A program made the translations under genes and the position numbers. Positions 53,789-62,495 of a stretch of 64,000 nucleotides of DNA are shown here, one piece after another; the first letter of the stretch is position 1; each line of letters starts with the position of its first letter. This DNA comes from Virgibacillus sp. LDC-1. Lineage in GTDB: Bacteria; Bacillota; Bacilli; Bacillales; Amphibacillaceae. The notes beneath the pieces are model-generated. The model did not search any database and was not told where the DNA came from. It saw only the letters and a list, made by a program, of their open reading frames with translations. The DNA lies in NCBI RefSeq assembly GCF_030137545.1, contig NZ_JARUVL010000003.1, forward strand, positions 179,849-243,848, given 5' to 3'.

Positions 53789-53807
53789 AAGAACAGGAAA
53801 TGTTCTT
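53789..53807. promoter_or_regulatory. palindrome in the ytnP promoter region
   Basis: AAGAACA (53789-53795) and TGTTCTT (53801-53807) are perfect arms around a 5-nt centre, 27 bp ahead of the start codon. A TATACA-like -10 (53786-53781) would overlap its edge. Could be an operator or a short hairpin. Confidence 0.4.
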
Positions 53808-53900
53808 TTTTTAGAATTGTTTCCAAAAACACCTTTAAAAATAGTTTACCGAATACCTTCTCCGCTTGCAAACGCTCTCATTCATTTTATATAAAGAGAA

Positions 53901-53926
53901 AAGCCTTGATTAGAGAATCAAGGCTT
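53901..53926 (-). terminator. terminator after trmB
   Basis: AAGCCTTGATT (53901-53911) and AATCAAGGCTT (53916-53926) form an 11-bp perfect stem. On the minus strand a T-rich tail follows. Confidence 0.85.
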
Positions 53927-53927
53927 C

Positions 53928-54578
53928 TTATTTCTTAAACGATGCTTTACAGCGATAAATAGGTTGTCCTTTCGCTGAAAATTTCGCTTCGTATTCCGTT
54001 TGAATATTCGTAGGATCTGCTTCTTGATGCAAATTCAAATTTACTTCCGTTAATTTCATACCATACTGTGAAAAACTAACTAGAGAATATTCAAATAACC
54101 CTTGATTATCTGTCTTCATAATTAGTTGTCCATCTGTTTCCACTATATGTTGATATTTATCTAAAAACGTGTGATAAGTTAACCTTCTTTTTTCATGACG
54201 ATTTTTTGGCCATGGATCGGAAAAATTCAAATAAATCGTGGAAATCTCGTTTTCATTAAACACTTCTGCGATGTTTTCAGCATTTTCATTTAAAAGCACG
54301 ATGTTTTTTTGTTCCGTGTCTAATACCTTTTGAGCGGCAGTTACAATGACGCTTTTTGCTAATTCGATACCAATAAAATTCACATCTGGGTATTGCTTAG
54401 CCATACCACAAAGAAATTGCCCTTTACCGGTTCCTATTTCAACATGAATCGGATTCGTATTTCCAAAAAGCTGCTGCCACTTTCCTTTATGATTAGTCGG
54501 ATCTGCAATAATTAGTTCGTGATGTTCTTTTATAAAATCATCTGCCCAAGGCTTATTTCGTTGTCGCACTTTACTCAC
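53928..54578 (-). CDS. trmB: tRNA (guanine-N7-)-methyltransferase TrmB
   Basis: Methylates G46 of tRNA using SAM. The 216-residue protein has HVEIGTGKGQFLCGMAKQYP (SAM motif), FIGIELAKSV and the catalytic region YLNFSDPWPKNRHEKRRLTY. The C-terminal TEYEAKFSAKGQPIYRCKA is conserved. The start is GTG at 54578 with AAGGAAAG upstream. It lies between ytnP and ytzH in the same order as in B. subtilis. Confidence 0.96.
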   Translation of the reverse strand: MSKVRQRNKPWADDFIKEHHELIIADPTNHKGKWQQLFGNTNPIHVEIGTGKGQFLCGMAKQYPDVNFIGIELAKSVIVTAAQKVLDTEQKNIVLLNENAENIAEVFNENEISTIYLNFSDPWPKNRHEKRRLTYHTFLDKYQHIVETDGQLIMKTDNQGLFEYSLVSFSQYGMKLTEVNLNLHQEADPTNIQTEYEAKFSAKGQPIYRCKASFKK

Positions 54579-54653
54579 TCTTTCCTTCTATACGTTATAT
54601 TCTTTATACATAATTTCTAATAATAAACAAAAACTATTCCTAGAGGTGATTCC

Positions 54654-54941
54654 ATGACATTAAATACGAGCCATTTACTTACATTATTAAGCGATATTCT
54701 GGATGAACACCAAACAGATTTAAATGGGGAAGTAGCCGAATATCAGCAAATTAAACGTCTTGTAAAAACAATGATTGCACAAAATCATATTACAGATGAA
54801 CAGCTTCAACAAATGCTGCCAGAAATATATAATTACGGCATCAAAGGAGAAACTGTTCAAAATATGCAAGAGCACATCGATTCAAATAAAAACAATATCG
54901 AACAATGGTTACAAACGATTGATCGCATTAACCTCGAATAG
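54654..54941 (+). CDS. ytzH: YtzH-like protein
   Basis: A 95-residue all-helical protein, MTLNTSHLLTLLSDILDEHQ, that resembles the YtzH family. It has a good Shine-Dalgarno (AGAGGTG). It is divergent from trmB and converges on ytmP, with the last 14 bp overlapping the end of that gene. There are no cysteines or membrane segments. The function is unknown. Confidence 0.85.
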   Translation: MTLNTSHLLTLLSDILDEHQTDLNGEVAEYQQIKRLVKTMIAQNHITDEQLQQMLPEIYNYGIKGETVQNMQEHIDSNKNNIEQWLQTIDRINLE

Positions 54942-55743
54942 TTTTTGCTACAAGTTCATTTAACTCTCTAAGATTTTCTAATCGTTTCGTTGCTCGATTT
55001 GCTTCGTTCCGTTCAATATGAAATGCAAAATAATTTAACGTATCGACAATGATATACCAATACATTCGTTCAATCATTTGATGATCACTTTTAGCCCCGT
55101 ACGTTTGAAGCCATGTTTTCCATTCTTCTGATGGAATGTACCATTTTAAAATCATCCCATAATCAATTATCGGATCAGCAATCATTGCGTTATCCCAATC
55201 AATTAAATAAAGCTGATTATCCTCTGTTTGCAAAATATTATGATGATCAATATCTCCATGGCAAACGACAAGCTCTTTGTTGGTTGTTGCGGGCATTAGA
55301 TGCTCCAAATGCGTAAGAGCTTCCTTTACCTCCATATATTCATTTGCAAGCTGTAAAGCGGACAAACGCTTTATAACTTGTTGCAATCTTGTTTCAGCAG
55401 TTATCGGTCGCTTTCCTAAGCGCATTAACATATAAAGCAATTCAGAGGAATGATGGATTTTTCGCAGCAACTTAGCTACCTGGTGGTTCTTCATTTCTTC
55501 AGGTTGAAGCTGTCTTCCCTCAAGCCATTCTTGAGCGGTGACAACATCTCCGTTTTCCATCCGCTTCGTCCAAACAAGCTTCGGTACAATGCCTTCTGCA
55601 GACAAAACAGCTAGAAAAGGAGAAGAGTTTCTTTTAAGAAAAAGACGTCTGCCATCTTTTTCTGCAAGGTACGCATCTCCGGTTAATCCACCTGCTTCTG
55701 TAACTGTCCATTCTTTACTCAATACCTTTTTAAACCAATCCAC
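54928..55743 (-). CDS. ytmP: phosphotransferase-family protein YtmP
   Basis: A 271-residue protein of the choline/aminoglycoside kinase-like fold. The catalytic loop CHGDIDHHNILQTEDNQLYL near residue 160 and the metal-binding LIDWDNAMIADP are intact. The N-terminal Gly-rich AGGLTGDAYLAEKDGRRLFL corresponds to the nucleotide-binding part. The start is GTG with GAGGAA upstream. The substrate is unknown. It overlaps ytzH by 14 bp tail to tail. Confidence 0.9.
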   Translation of the reverse strand: MDWFKKVLSKEWTVTEAGGLTGDAYLAEKDGRRLFLKRNSSPFLAVLSAEGIVPKLVWTKRMENGDVVTAQEWLEGRQLQPEEMKNHQVAKLLRKIHHSSELLYMLMRLGKRPITAETRLQQVIKRLSALQLANEYMEVKEALTHLEHLMPATTNKELVVCHGDIDHHNILQTEDNQLYLIDWDNAMIADPIIDYGMILKWYIPSEEWKTWLQTYGAKSDHQMIERMYWYIIVDTLNYFAFHIERNEANRATKRLENLRELNELVAKTIRG

Positions 55744-55817
55744 CGTGCATTCCTCAAATCTATAATCATAATCATTCTCTAAAAAACAAACATGTAAATA
55801 GATTATCTAAAATCAAA

Positions 55818-56765
55818 TTACTTTGCAACATTAGAAAGCTTCTTTCCACCATTTGTTCCTAAAATAATAATTGGTAATTGTTGCTTTTTAATTTTACATG
55901 TTTGAAATGTACTCGTTTCACCATCTATTTGAACAAACTTCTCTTGCTTTGTTTTCAGTACTATTTGCTTTGCTCTAACAATTTCTACTTCCTTAAATCG
56001 AGTATGTCCTCCCCAAAAAACGGTAATAAACAAACCGAGAACCTTCCATTTTGAAATAGAATGAAGCAATAAAATCGTTACATAATCTTTTTCTACCGTA
56101 GCACTTGGATTTATTTTCATACCACCACCATAATATGGATGGTTGGAAACCGTTGTCATCCACAGCTGATCAATGGTACGTTTCTCATTATCAATTTCCA
56201 ACTCGATTGAAAAAGGCTGAAAGCGAAATAGTGTATATAAAAGTGCAAAAACATAACTCAGCTTTCCAACTCGAATGACGTTGAATATTCGTTTTAATGA
56301 TCCGCTGTTCGCTCGATGCGTTACCTCTGCATCAAATCCAAAGCCAATACTATTAACAAAGTGACGTCTTTTATCTTGTAAATAATAATCTCCAAGCCAA
56401 TAAGTAGAAATTCCATCACCACTTACAATTTTCTGAAACAATGCTACCGGATCCCCTTGAATTTCTGCCCCTCTCGCGAAATCATTTCCTGAACCAGCAG
56501 GAATGTAAGCGAAAGGATAACGATTCGTCCCTAAACCATTAATTGCTTCATAAAAGGTCCCATCCCCACCAATAACGATAACTGTGTGAATATCTGCGTC
56601 ATTATATGTATGCAATTTACGAACAATCTCAGTCGCATGTCCTTGATATTCTGTTTTATAGCACTTACTCGAAACGAGCTGAAAGGCACTTGTTTTTTTT
56701 ATTTCTTCAAAAACCTTTAACCCTCTTCCATTCCCAGCAATTGGATTAACAATAATAATATACAT
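55818..56765 (-). CDS. ytlR: diacylglycerol kinase-like lipid kinase YtlR
   Basis: A 315-residue DAGK/sphingosine-kinase-fold protein. The catalytic domain has IVNPIAGNGRGLKVFEEI at its start, VIVIGGDGTFYEAINGL (the GGDG motif) near residue 70 and IPAGSGNDFARGAEI. The C-terminal beta-sandwich ends in VQIDGETSTFQTCKIKK. It starts 5 bp after ytlQ and forms the ytlP-ytlQ-ytlR operon of the Bacillaceae. The lipid substrate is unknown, although diacylglycerol is likely from family membership. Confidence 0.92.
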   Translation of the reverse strand: MYIIIVNPIAGNGRGLKVFEEIKKTSAFQLVSSKCYKTEYQGHATEIVRKLHTYNDADIHTVIVIGGDGTFYEAINGLGTNRYPFAYIPAGSGNDFARGAEIQGDPVALFQKIVSGDGISTYWLGDYYLQDKRRHFVNSIGFGFDAEVTHRANSGSLKRIFNVIRVGKLSYVFALLYTLFRFQPFSIELEIDNEKRTIDQLWMTTVSNHPYYGGGMKINPSATVEKDYVTILLLHSISKWKVLGLFITVFWGGHTRFKEVEIVRAKQIVLKTKQEKFVQIDGETSTFQTCKIKKQQLPIIILGTNGGKKLSNVAK

Positions 56766-56770
56766 TTAGT

Positions 56771-57691
56771 TTAGACCTCATCCACAAACGTAAAGGTAGA
56801 TGTATCCTCTTCCCATTCTGGACGTTTCACAGAGGAGGTTTCACATTGTTTTAACAGCGCATCGGCTGCTTTTAATTGGCGATTCTTTAGTGGTGATTGC
56901 AGTGACCTTTTTTCTTGAAACCATTTATCGAATTCGCGTGTACCAACTATCCTTGTCTGAAAGGGTTCGTTTGAAAATATAATCTGGTGCTTTCGAGATA
57001 ATACCGTCTTCGAAACAGAAAATTCAACGTCATTGGATTTTAAAATACTTCTTACTATTTTCTCAGTTCGTTTCAGAGCAATAACCGGATTTAATATTTT
57101 TGTGTTTTTATGCTTTCCTTCGATAAACCATGTTCGTTCATCACTAGCCATAATAGTAGCATCCTCTGATAAACCTTCTAATAAATAGACGATTTCAATG
57201 CCAACAGGAGTGATTAAGATTATTTCGGTTTCCATAGGGGCTTTTTTAATATTAAAAATTGGGTAGTACATAATTAAATAATTATCTGGAAAGCGTTGTA
57301 AGAAAAATGCAAGTGTAGAATCCATCCTATATTTTGTTTCAAAAAAAGATACATCTGTTACAGTAGAAGTAGCCCATTTGAGTTGAAAGGGATAAAGTTT
57401 ATTTAAAAAATATTGCTTTAACTCCATTTCAGACCTTGGCAAAGTATCCGTATGCTCCTGTATCTCTGGTTGATTTTGATCCGAATCTCTTCTCAAAAAT
57501 TTTAACCAACGCGGAATTTTACTATCTGCTTCCTCTTCATTATCAAAGGCTTCTACTTGTGATGGGTTACTCCAAATATGATAGAGCTTATTCCAATTTT
57601 CCTGCTTTAACCGAATGAATTGAGTGGAATACCGATAAATATCCCATTCATACCTCGTAATATAATTTTGTAATTTAATTAATTGAGCCAT
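56771..57691 (-). CDS. ytlQ: YtlQ-like protein
   Basis: A 306-residue cytosolic protein, conserved between ytlP and ytlR, without a function known to me. The central part is LQRFPDNYLIMYYPIFNIKK then EIILITPVGIEIVYLLEG. Together with later strands such as TWFIEGKHKNTKILNPVIAL, it distantly recalls a NERD-type nuclease fold, with the usual catalytic Glu-Lys pair not clear. I start at the ATG at 57691, since GGTGGTG lies 7 nt upstream; the ATG at 57706 has no Shine-Dalgarno. The operon suggests a link to lipid or RNA end processing (inference). Confidence 0.8.
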   Translation of the reverse strand: MAQLIKLQNYITRYEWDIYRYSTQFIRLKQENWNKLYHIWSNPSQVEAFDNEEEADSKIPRWLKFLRRDSDQNQPEIQEHTDTLPRSEMELKQYFLNKLYPFQLKWATSTVTDVSFFETKYRMDSTLAFFLQRFPDNYLIMYYPIFNIKKAPMETEIILITPVGIEIVYLLEGLSEDATIMASDERTWFIEGKHKNTKILNPVIALKRTEKIVRSILKSNDVEFSVSKTVLSRKHQIIFSNEPFQTRIVGTREFDKWFQEKRSLQSPLKNRQLKAADALLKQCETSSVKRPEWEEDTSTFTFVDEV

Positions 57692-57692
57692 T

Positions 57693-58262
57693 TTAAACAC
57701 CACCATTTAAGTTAAATCGATGCATCACTTCATATTTTGGTTGTTTCAAAGGATGTATTTTATAAATTACAATTTCTTGAACGTGAACGTGCGCATGGAT
57801 GGCAGTATGATAGGACGTCACAAGCTGTTGAACAGTTGATAAAGGAGGACCGGCCCACTTCTTTCCTAGGGTAATATGCGGACGGAAGGGACGACTCTCT
57901 TTAGTAAATCCTGCTTGTTCCACAGCAACCTCTACGTTCTGATAGAGATTTTCCAAGCTTTCCGAAGTCTCTACTCTAGCCCATAATACGCGTGGCTGCG
58001 CTTCTTTTCCAAACGTACCTGTTCCTTTAATCGTAATCGAAAATGGATCCGATTGCTTTATTACCTCAAGCTCTGCAAGCAACAATTTCATTTTTTCCTG
58101 AGAAACTGCCCCAAGAAATTTAACTGTAATATGAAAATCTTCTCGATAGGTCCATTGCTTATATGGCATCTGTTTTTTAAAATATGCTTGTTGATCTGCA
58201 AGCATGTCTTTAACGTTTGATGGTAAAAGAAGTGCGATAAAATAATGAGCGGTTGACTGCAT
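57693..58262 (-). CDS. thpR: RNA 2',3'-cyclic phosphodiesterase (2H family), YtlP
   Basis: A 189-residue protein of the 2H phosphoesterase superfamily, opening 2',3'-cyclic phosphate ends in RNA. The two signature motifs are HITVKFLG near residue 46 and HITLGKK near 130. AAGGGAGGACC precedes the ATG. It is the first gene of the ytlPQR cluster and nearly touches ytlQ. Confidence 0.93.
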   Translation of the reverse strand: MQSTAHYFIALLLPSNVKDMLADQQAYFKKQMPYKQWTYREDFHITVKFLGAVSQEKMKLLLAELEVIKQSDPFSITIKGTGTFGKEAQPRVLWARVETSESLENLYQNVEVAVEQAGFTKESRPFRPHITLGKKWAGPPLSTVQQLVTSYHTAIHAHVHVQEIVIYKIHPLKQPKYEVMHRFNLNGGV

Positions 58263-58286
58263 AGTAGATGGTCCTCCCTTTTACAA

Positions 58287-58997
58287 CTACAATGAGTGAC
58301 AATAAGCAATCTCTGCTTCATTTAACTCACGGTAATGTCCGAGTGGCAGAGAAGGATCTAGTGTTAGCTTCCCCATCGAAACTCTTTTTAAATATATGAC
58401 ACGTTTTTCAACGGAACGAAACATTCGTTTAATTTGATGGAACTTACCTTCCGTAATTGTTATTTCAACTTCCGATTCTTCGTCACTTTTCAATATCTTT
58501 AAACGCGCAGGCTTTGTTTTATACCCATCTTCTAATACGATACCGTTCTTAAATTTATCTACATCTTCAATCGTTACTTTCCCTTGAATGGTCGCAATAT
58601 ATGTTTTTCCTACATCCTTTTTAGGTGATAAGAGTCGATGCGCAAGCTGCCCATCATTAGTTAGGAGAAGTAATCCTTCCGTATTTTTATCCAATCTCCC
58701 AACTGGAAAAGGTTTAAACCGCTGCATGGATGACGGTAATAAATCAATCACTGTTCGGGCTTCATCATCCACTGTCGCAGAAATAACCCCCTGCGGCTTA
58801 TTCAACATAAGATATATATTTTTTTGATAGCTCACAGACTGCCCATCTACTTTTATATCGTCAACATTGGGCTCAACATGAAGCTTACCATCGGTTATTA
58901 TCAATGAATTAACGGTTACTAAGCGCTTTTTGAGTAAAGTCTTAACTTCCTTTCTACTCCCGTAGCCTGTGTTTGCTAATAGCTTGTCTAATCGCAA
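58287..58997 (-). CDS. rsuA: 16S rRNA pseudouridine synthase (RsuA family)
   Basis: Makes pseudouridine in rRNA, probably at position 516 of 16S rRNA by family. The 236-residue protein has an S4 domain at the N terminus (MRLDKLLANTGYGSRKEVKT). The catalytic GRLDKNTEGLLLLTNDG has the essential Asp near residue 103. The start is TTG, with GGGAGGTAA upstream. It follows the flippase gene by 13 bp and is probably in its operon. It is B. subtilis ytzG in the same place. Confidence 0.94.
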   Translation of the reverse strand: MRLDKLLANTGYGSRKEVKTLLKKRLVTVNSLIITDGKLHVEPNVDDIKVDGQSVSYQKNIYLMLNKPQGVISATVDDEARTVIDLLPSSMQRFKPFPVGRLDKNTEGLLLLTNDGQLAHRLLSPKKDVGKTYIATIQGKVTIEDVDKFKNGIVLEDGYKTKPARLKILKSDEESEVEITITEGKFHQIKRMFRSVEKRVIYLKRVSMGKLTLDPSLPLGHYRELNEAEIAYCHSL

Positions 58998-59010
58998 GGA
59001 ATTACCTCCC

Positions 59011-60633
59011 TCATCTTCGAAACACTTTATCTAAAATACGTACCCGATTTCCAAGTACTCTTTCTAACAGAGTAGAGGCGTAACCAAGCCATAGATAAAC
59101 CACGCCTCCAACACTAACACCGATCATGAGCATTATTACAGCAGCTGTTCGCGATTCCTCATAAGGAAGGAGCATACCGAATAAAAACTTTGTAGCTACA
59201 ATTGCAATAAACATGATTGCTGAAAAAATAAGTACAAGTAGCGTTCGCTTAAAGGTTTGACGATAAGAAAAATGGATGGACTTCTTAATTCGCCATAAAT
59301 TTAATACAACCGCTGTTCCAGATGCTAATGCAGTTCCAAAGATTGCTCCCTTAGCACTAAACAAGTGGATCAGTGGAATATTAAATAAGATTTTCACAAA
59401 AAGCCCTGCCAGTAAACTAATCACTGCAAAATGCTGTTGATTTATTCCTTGTAAAATAGACGAAGTCACTGTAAACAAGGCCAGTATTAATGCAATTGGT
59501 GCATACCAGGCCAGTAAGGATCCAGTTAAAGCGATATGGTTCATACCATATAATGCACCGTACGCTGGATAGGATAGCGCTGCTAAACCTACTGCAGCTG
59601 GAATAACAAGTACAGAAATAATTTGTAGCGCCTGATTAATTTGTTTAAAAAGAAGTTCTTTCCTATTTTGCGTAAATGTATCAGTTAACGCTGGTAAAAT
59701 GGCTAAAGAAAGTCCTGTTGCAATCGTTACTGGTATGATTACAAGCTTGTGTCCATAGAAATTAATTGTTGCAAAAGCAATTTCTGAAATGTCTAGTTCA
59801 CCAATTGCCATCATTCCTCGATGAAAGGTAAACTGATCGACAAGCTGGTATAAAGGTGTAGCAATTCCAACCATTACAAAAGGACCTGCATATCGGAATA
59901 ACTCGATAAACATTTCCTTTGTAGAAATGTCATGTGTGTATTGCTGCTGCATCAAACTTCTTTCTATATACGGTTTTCTTTTTCGCCAATACACCCAAAG
60001 TACAACAGAGGAGGCAATAGCGCCGATAAACGTTGCAAATGTTGCAAAGCCTACAGCGAGTGGCATCGGTCCATCAACCACTTCAATAATTAGAAAGACC
60101 GCTACAAGTAAAAATACAATACGTACGATTTGTTCTGCAATTTGGGACACTGCCGTGGGCCCCATTGACTGATGCCCTTGAAAAAAACCTCTTACAATAC
60201 TCATGGATGGAATAATTAACAGTGCAAAACTAACCATTTGTATTACCATCGTAACATCTTCGATTGAGTTCCCCATTTTATTATCATCAACAATAATTTG
60301 CTTGGCAATCCATTCTGCACTAAAAAACAACGTTAAAAATGCGAGGATACCTGTTATGGCCATAAGTAATAGTCCACTTCGAAACATGCGCATGCTTGTT
60401 TGATAATCACCTAATGAATTATATTTAGAAACAAATTTAGATACCGCTAACGGCACACCTACAGTTGATAAACTAATTAATATATTATATGGATTATACG
60501 CATACTGAAACAAGGCACCGCCTTGTTCTCCTACGATTTCATTAAATGGAATAACATAAATCATTCCAAGAATTTTCGATAAAAATGCTGCTCCTGATAA
60601 TAGAACAGTTCCTCTAACAATATTGTTTGACAT
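59011..60633 (-). CDS. murJ: MurJ-type lipid II flippase / polysaccharide transporter YtgP
   Basis: A 540-residue MOP-superfamily membrane protein with about 14 helices. In B. subtilis the homologue YtgP (MurJ) moves lipid II across the membrane, in redundancy with Amj (known). The N-terminal NNIVRGTVLLSGAAFLSKIL is typical, and the arginine that marks the substrate cavity may lie in it. I start at the ATG at 60633, since AGGTGACCAA precedes it; an upstream extension of 25 residues runs into noncoding AT-rich sequence. It is divergent from ytfP and is followed by the pseudouridine synthase gene at 13 bp. Confidence 0.9.
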   Translation of the reverse strand: MSNNIVRGTVLLSGAAFLSKILGMIYVIPFNEIVGEQGGALFQYAYNPYNILISLSTVGVPLAVSKFVSKYNSLGDYQTSMRMFRSGLLLMAITGILAFLTLFFSAEWIAKQIIVDDNKMGNSIEDVTMVIQMVSFALLIIPSMSIVRGFFQGHQSMGPTAVSQIAEQIVRIVFLLVAVFLIIEVVDGPMPLAVGFATFATFIGAIASSVVLWVYWRKRKPYIERSLMQQQYTHDISTKEMFIELFRYAGPFVMVGIATPLYQLVDQFTFHRGMMAIGELDISEIAFATINFYGHKLVIIPVTIATGLSLAILPALTDTFTQNRKELLFKQINQALQIISVLVIPAAVGLAALSYPAYGALYGMNHIALTGSLLAWYAPIALILALFTVTSSILQGINQQHFAVISLLAGLFVKILFNIPLIHLFSAKGAIFGTALASGTAVVLNLWRIKKSIHFSYRQTFKRTLLVLIFSAIMFIAIVATKFLFGMLLPYEESRTAAVIMLMIGVSVGGVVYLWLGYASTLLERVLGNRVRILDKVFRR

Positions 60634-60729
60634 TTGGTCACCTGCGTTTTTTCTTAAATTTACTCTAAACGTTATTTTATCATATATTTTTGTATGTTGG
60701 ACAAACATAATCCCGATTCCATTCGAAAA

Positions 60730-60758
60730 TTGAGTGAATCATTCATCCATGTTAAGAT
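60730..60758 (+). promoter_or_regulatory. sigma-A promoter of ytfP
   Basis: TTGAGT (60730-60735), 17 bp, TAAGAT (60753-60758). It lies upstream of the TTG start at 60787 and rules out earlier frames as the start. Confidence 0.6.
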
Positions 60759-60786
60759 ACATAAGGATGAAAGGAATGAATGCACA

Positions 60787-62040
60787 TTGAAGTATGATGT
60801 TATAGTTATTGGCGGTGGCCCTTCTGGGTTGATGGCTGCCATTGCAGCAGCAGAACACGGTGCCAAAACGCTTTTACTAGAAAAAGGAAATAAACTCGGT
60901 AACAAACTTGCTATTTCAGGCGGAGGACGCTGTAATGTGACAAACCGGTTGCCACAGGAGGAAGTCATTAAACATATCCCCGGAAATGGAAAATTTTTAT
61001 ACAGCGCTTTTTCTGTTTTTAATAATTATGATATTATCGATTTCTTTGAAGCACTTGGCGTAAAACTTAAAGAAGAAGATCACGGAAGAATGTTTCCAGT
61101 TTCTAATTCAGCGAAAACCGTTGTAAACGCGCTTTTAAATCGATTAGACGAATTGGGAGTTACGATCAAAACAAATACCGCCGTTCAAGCGATTCATTAT
61201 GGTGAAAACGAGCATCAGGTTGTTTTACAAGCCGAAAAAATATCTACAAAAAGTATTATCATTGCAGTCGGTGGTAAGGCAGTGCCTCATACTGGATCAA
61301 CTGGAGACGGATATGCATGGGCAAAAAAGGCTGGACATACAATTACTCCGCTCTTTCCTACCGAGGTTGCGTTAACATCTAACGAGGACTTCATTAAAAA
61401 GAAACAATTACAAGGACTGTCACTACGCGATGTTTCCTTAACTGTCTTAAATGCAAAAAACAAGCCGATTGTCTCGCATCAAATGGACATGATTTTCACG
61501 CATTTTGGTGTATCAGGACCTGCAGTCTTACGTTGCTCACAATTTGTTGTTAAAGAGCTATTAAAAGGAGAAAACTATGTAAAAATGGTTCTCGATGTAT
61601 TACCGAATACATCTAAAGATGCGTTACAAAAAGAATTACTTACATTATGTGAGAAAAATCCACGTAAAACGATTAAAAATATATTAAAAGGAATTGTACC
61701 AGAACGATTTCTTACATTCATTTTAGCCTTAAACGATATTGAAGCAACCGATCATGCTGCTAATATATCAAAAGAATCCATTCAAAAACTCTGTAATACA
61801 ATAAAACAGTTTACATTTTCCGTTCATGGCTCATTACCAATGGAAAAAGCATTTGTAACTGGTGGTGGTGTTTCTATAAAGGAAATAATGCCAAAAACAA
61901 TGCAATCTAAACGAATGCCGCGCTTATTTTTTTGTGGAGAAATCCTCGATATCCACGGATATACCGGCGGCTATAACATTACCTCTGCCTTAGTAACCGG
62001 CAGATTGGCTGGTATGAATGCTGCTTTAGCTGGCATATGA
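60787..62040 (+). CDS. ytfP: HI0933-family flavoprotein YtfP
   Basis: A 417-residue FAD protein, annotated in many genomes as an NAD(P)/FAD-dependent oxidoreductase. The dinucleotide motif [20 protein letters not shown] is at the N terminus. [17 protein letters not shown] and [14 protein letters not shown] are conserved in the family. The C-terminal [20 protein letters not shown] and [20 protein letters not shown] complete the FAD site. The start is TTG at 60787, with AAGGA 11 nt upstream and the promoter just before it; 60694 would lie upstream of the promoter. The physiological substrate is unknown. Confidence 0.93.
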   Translation: MKYDVIVIGGGPSGLMAAIAAAEHGAKTLLLEKGNKLGNKLAISGGGRCNVTNRLPQEEVIKHIPGNGKFLYSAFSVFNNYDIIDFFEALGVKLKEEDHGRMFPVSNSAKTVVNALLNRLDELGVTIKTNTAVQAIHYGENEHQVVLQAEKISTKSIIIAVGGKAVPHTGSTGDGYAWAKKAGHTITPLFPTEVALTSNEDFIKKKQLQGLSLRDVSLTVLNAKNKPIVSHQMDMIFTHFGVSGPAVLRCSQFVVKELLKGENYVKMVLDVLPNTSKDALQKELLTLCEKNPRKTIKNILKGIVPERFLTFILALNDIEATDHAANISKESIQKLCNTIKQFTFSVHGSLPMEKAFVTGGGVSIKEIMPKTMQSKRMPRLFFCGEILDIHGYTGGYNITSALVTGRLAGMNAALAGI

Positions 62041-62109
62041 TTCCTGTAATTATTTTTCTGTATTAAGCCACGCTATTAATGCCTGGGATAAAACAGAAAG
62101 GATGATAAA

Positions 62110-62304
62110 ATGCAAAAAAATAATGGAGTTTGGTTGCCACTAATTGCCTCCGTTGGAGTTGGCGCAGCAACATTCTATACCATGACAAAGAATAATCAAG
62201 GAATAGGTCAAACGATGCAAAAAATGATTCCTTTCGTTTCACAAATGACTGGTTCTTCTGGAACAGGAGATACACAAACCCTAGGCCCACACGGAATGAG
62301 TTAA
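62110..62304 (+). CDS. small membrane protein of unknown function
   Basis: A 64-residue protein with one hydrophobic segment (about 8-24, WLPLIASVGVGAATFYTM) and a polar, Gly-rich C terminus ending in TLGPHGMS. GAAAGGATGATAAA precedes the ATG. It stands between ytfP and the symporter gene, with a terminator after it. I do not recognise a family. Confidence 0.7.
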   Translation: MQKNNGVWLPLIASVGVGAATFYTMTKNNQGIGQTMQKMIPFVSQMTGSSGTGDTQTLGPHGMS

Positions 62305-62310
62305 ATTGTT

Positions 62311-62345
62311 AGAAGCGTGTTAATGCACGCTTCTTTCTTTTATTA
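62311..62345 (+). terminator. terminator after the small membrane protein gene
   Basis: AGAAGCGTG (62311-62319) and CACGCTTCT (62326-62334) form a 9-bp perfect stem followed by a T-rich tail. Confidence 0.85.
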
Positions 62346-62433
62346 TTAAATAGATGTGGTGCAAAACAAATTTAAACAAATTCAATTATGAACAGCATTT
62401 TAATTTAACCATCTTATATAAGGCAAAAGATGC

Positions 62434-62462
62434 TTGCACTCCCTCTCTTGCTCTAGTATAGT
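62434..62462 (+). promoter_or_regulatory. sigma-A promoter of the symporter gene
   Basis: TTGCAC (62434-62439), 17 bp, TATAGT (62457-62462): a good match. The start site near 62469 leaves a leader of about 27 nt. Confidence 0.7.
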
Positions 62463-62495
62463 AGTCAATAATTAAATTGATAAGGAGAGAAAAAA

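Noticed and set aside
60694..60786. N-terminal extension of YtfP from ATG at 60694
   Set aside because: It would start upstream of the TTGAGT-17-TAAGAT promoter and has no Shine-Dalgarno. Homologues start at the FAD motif.
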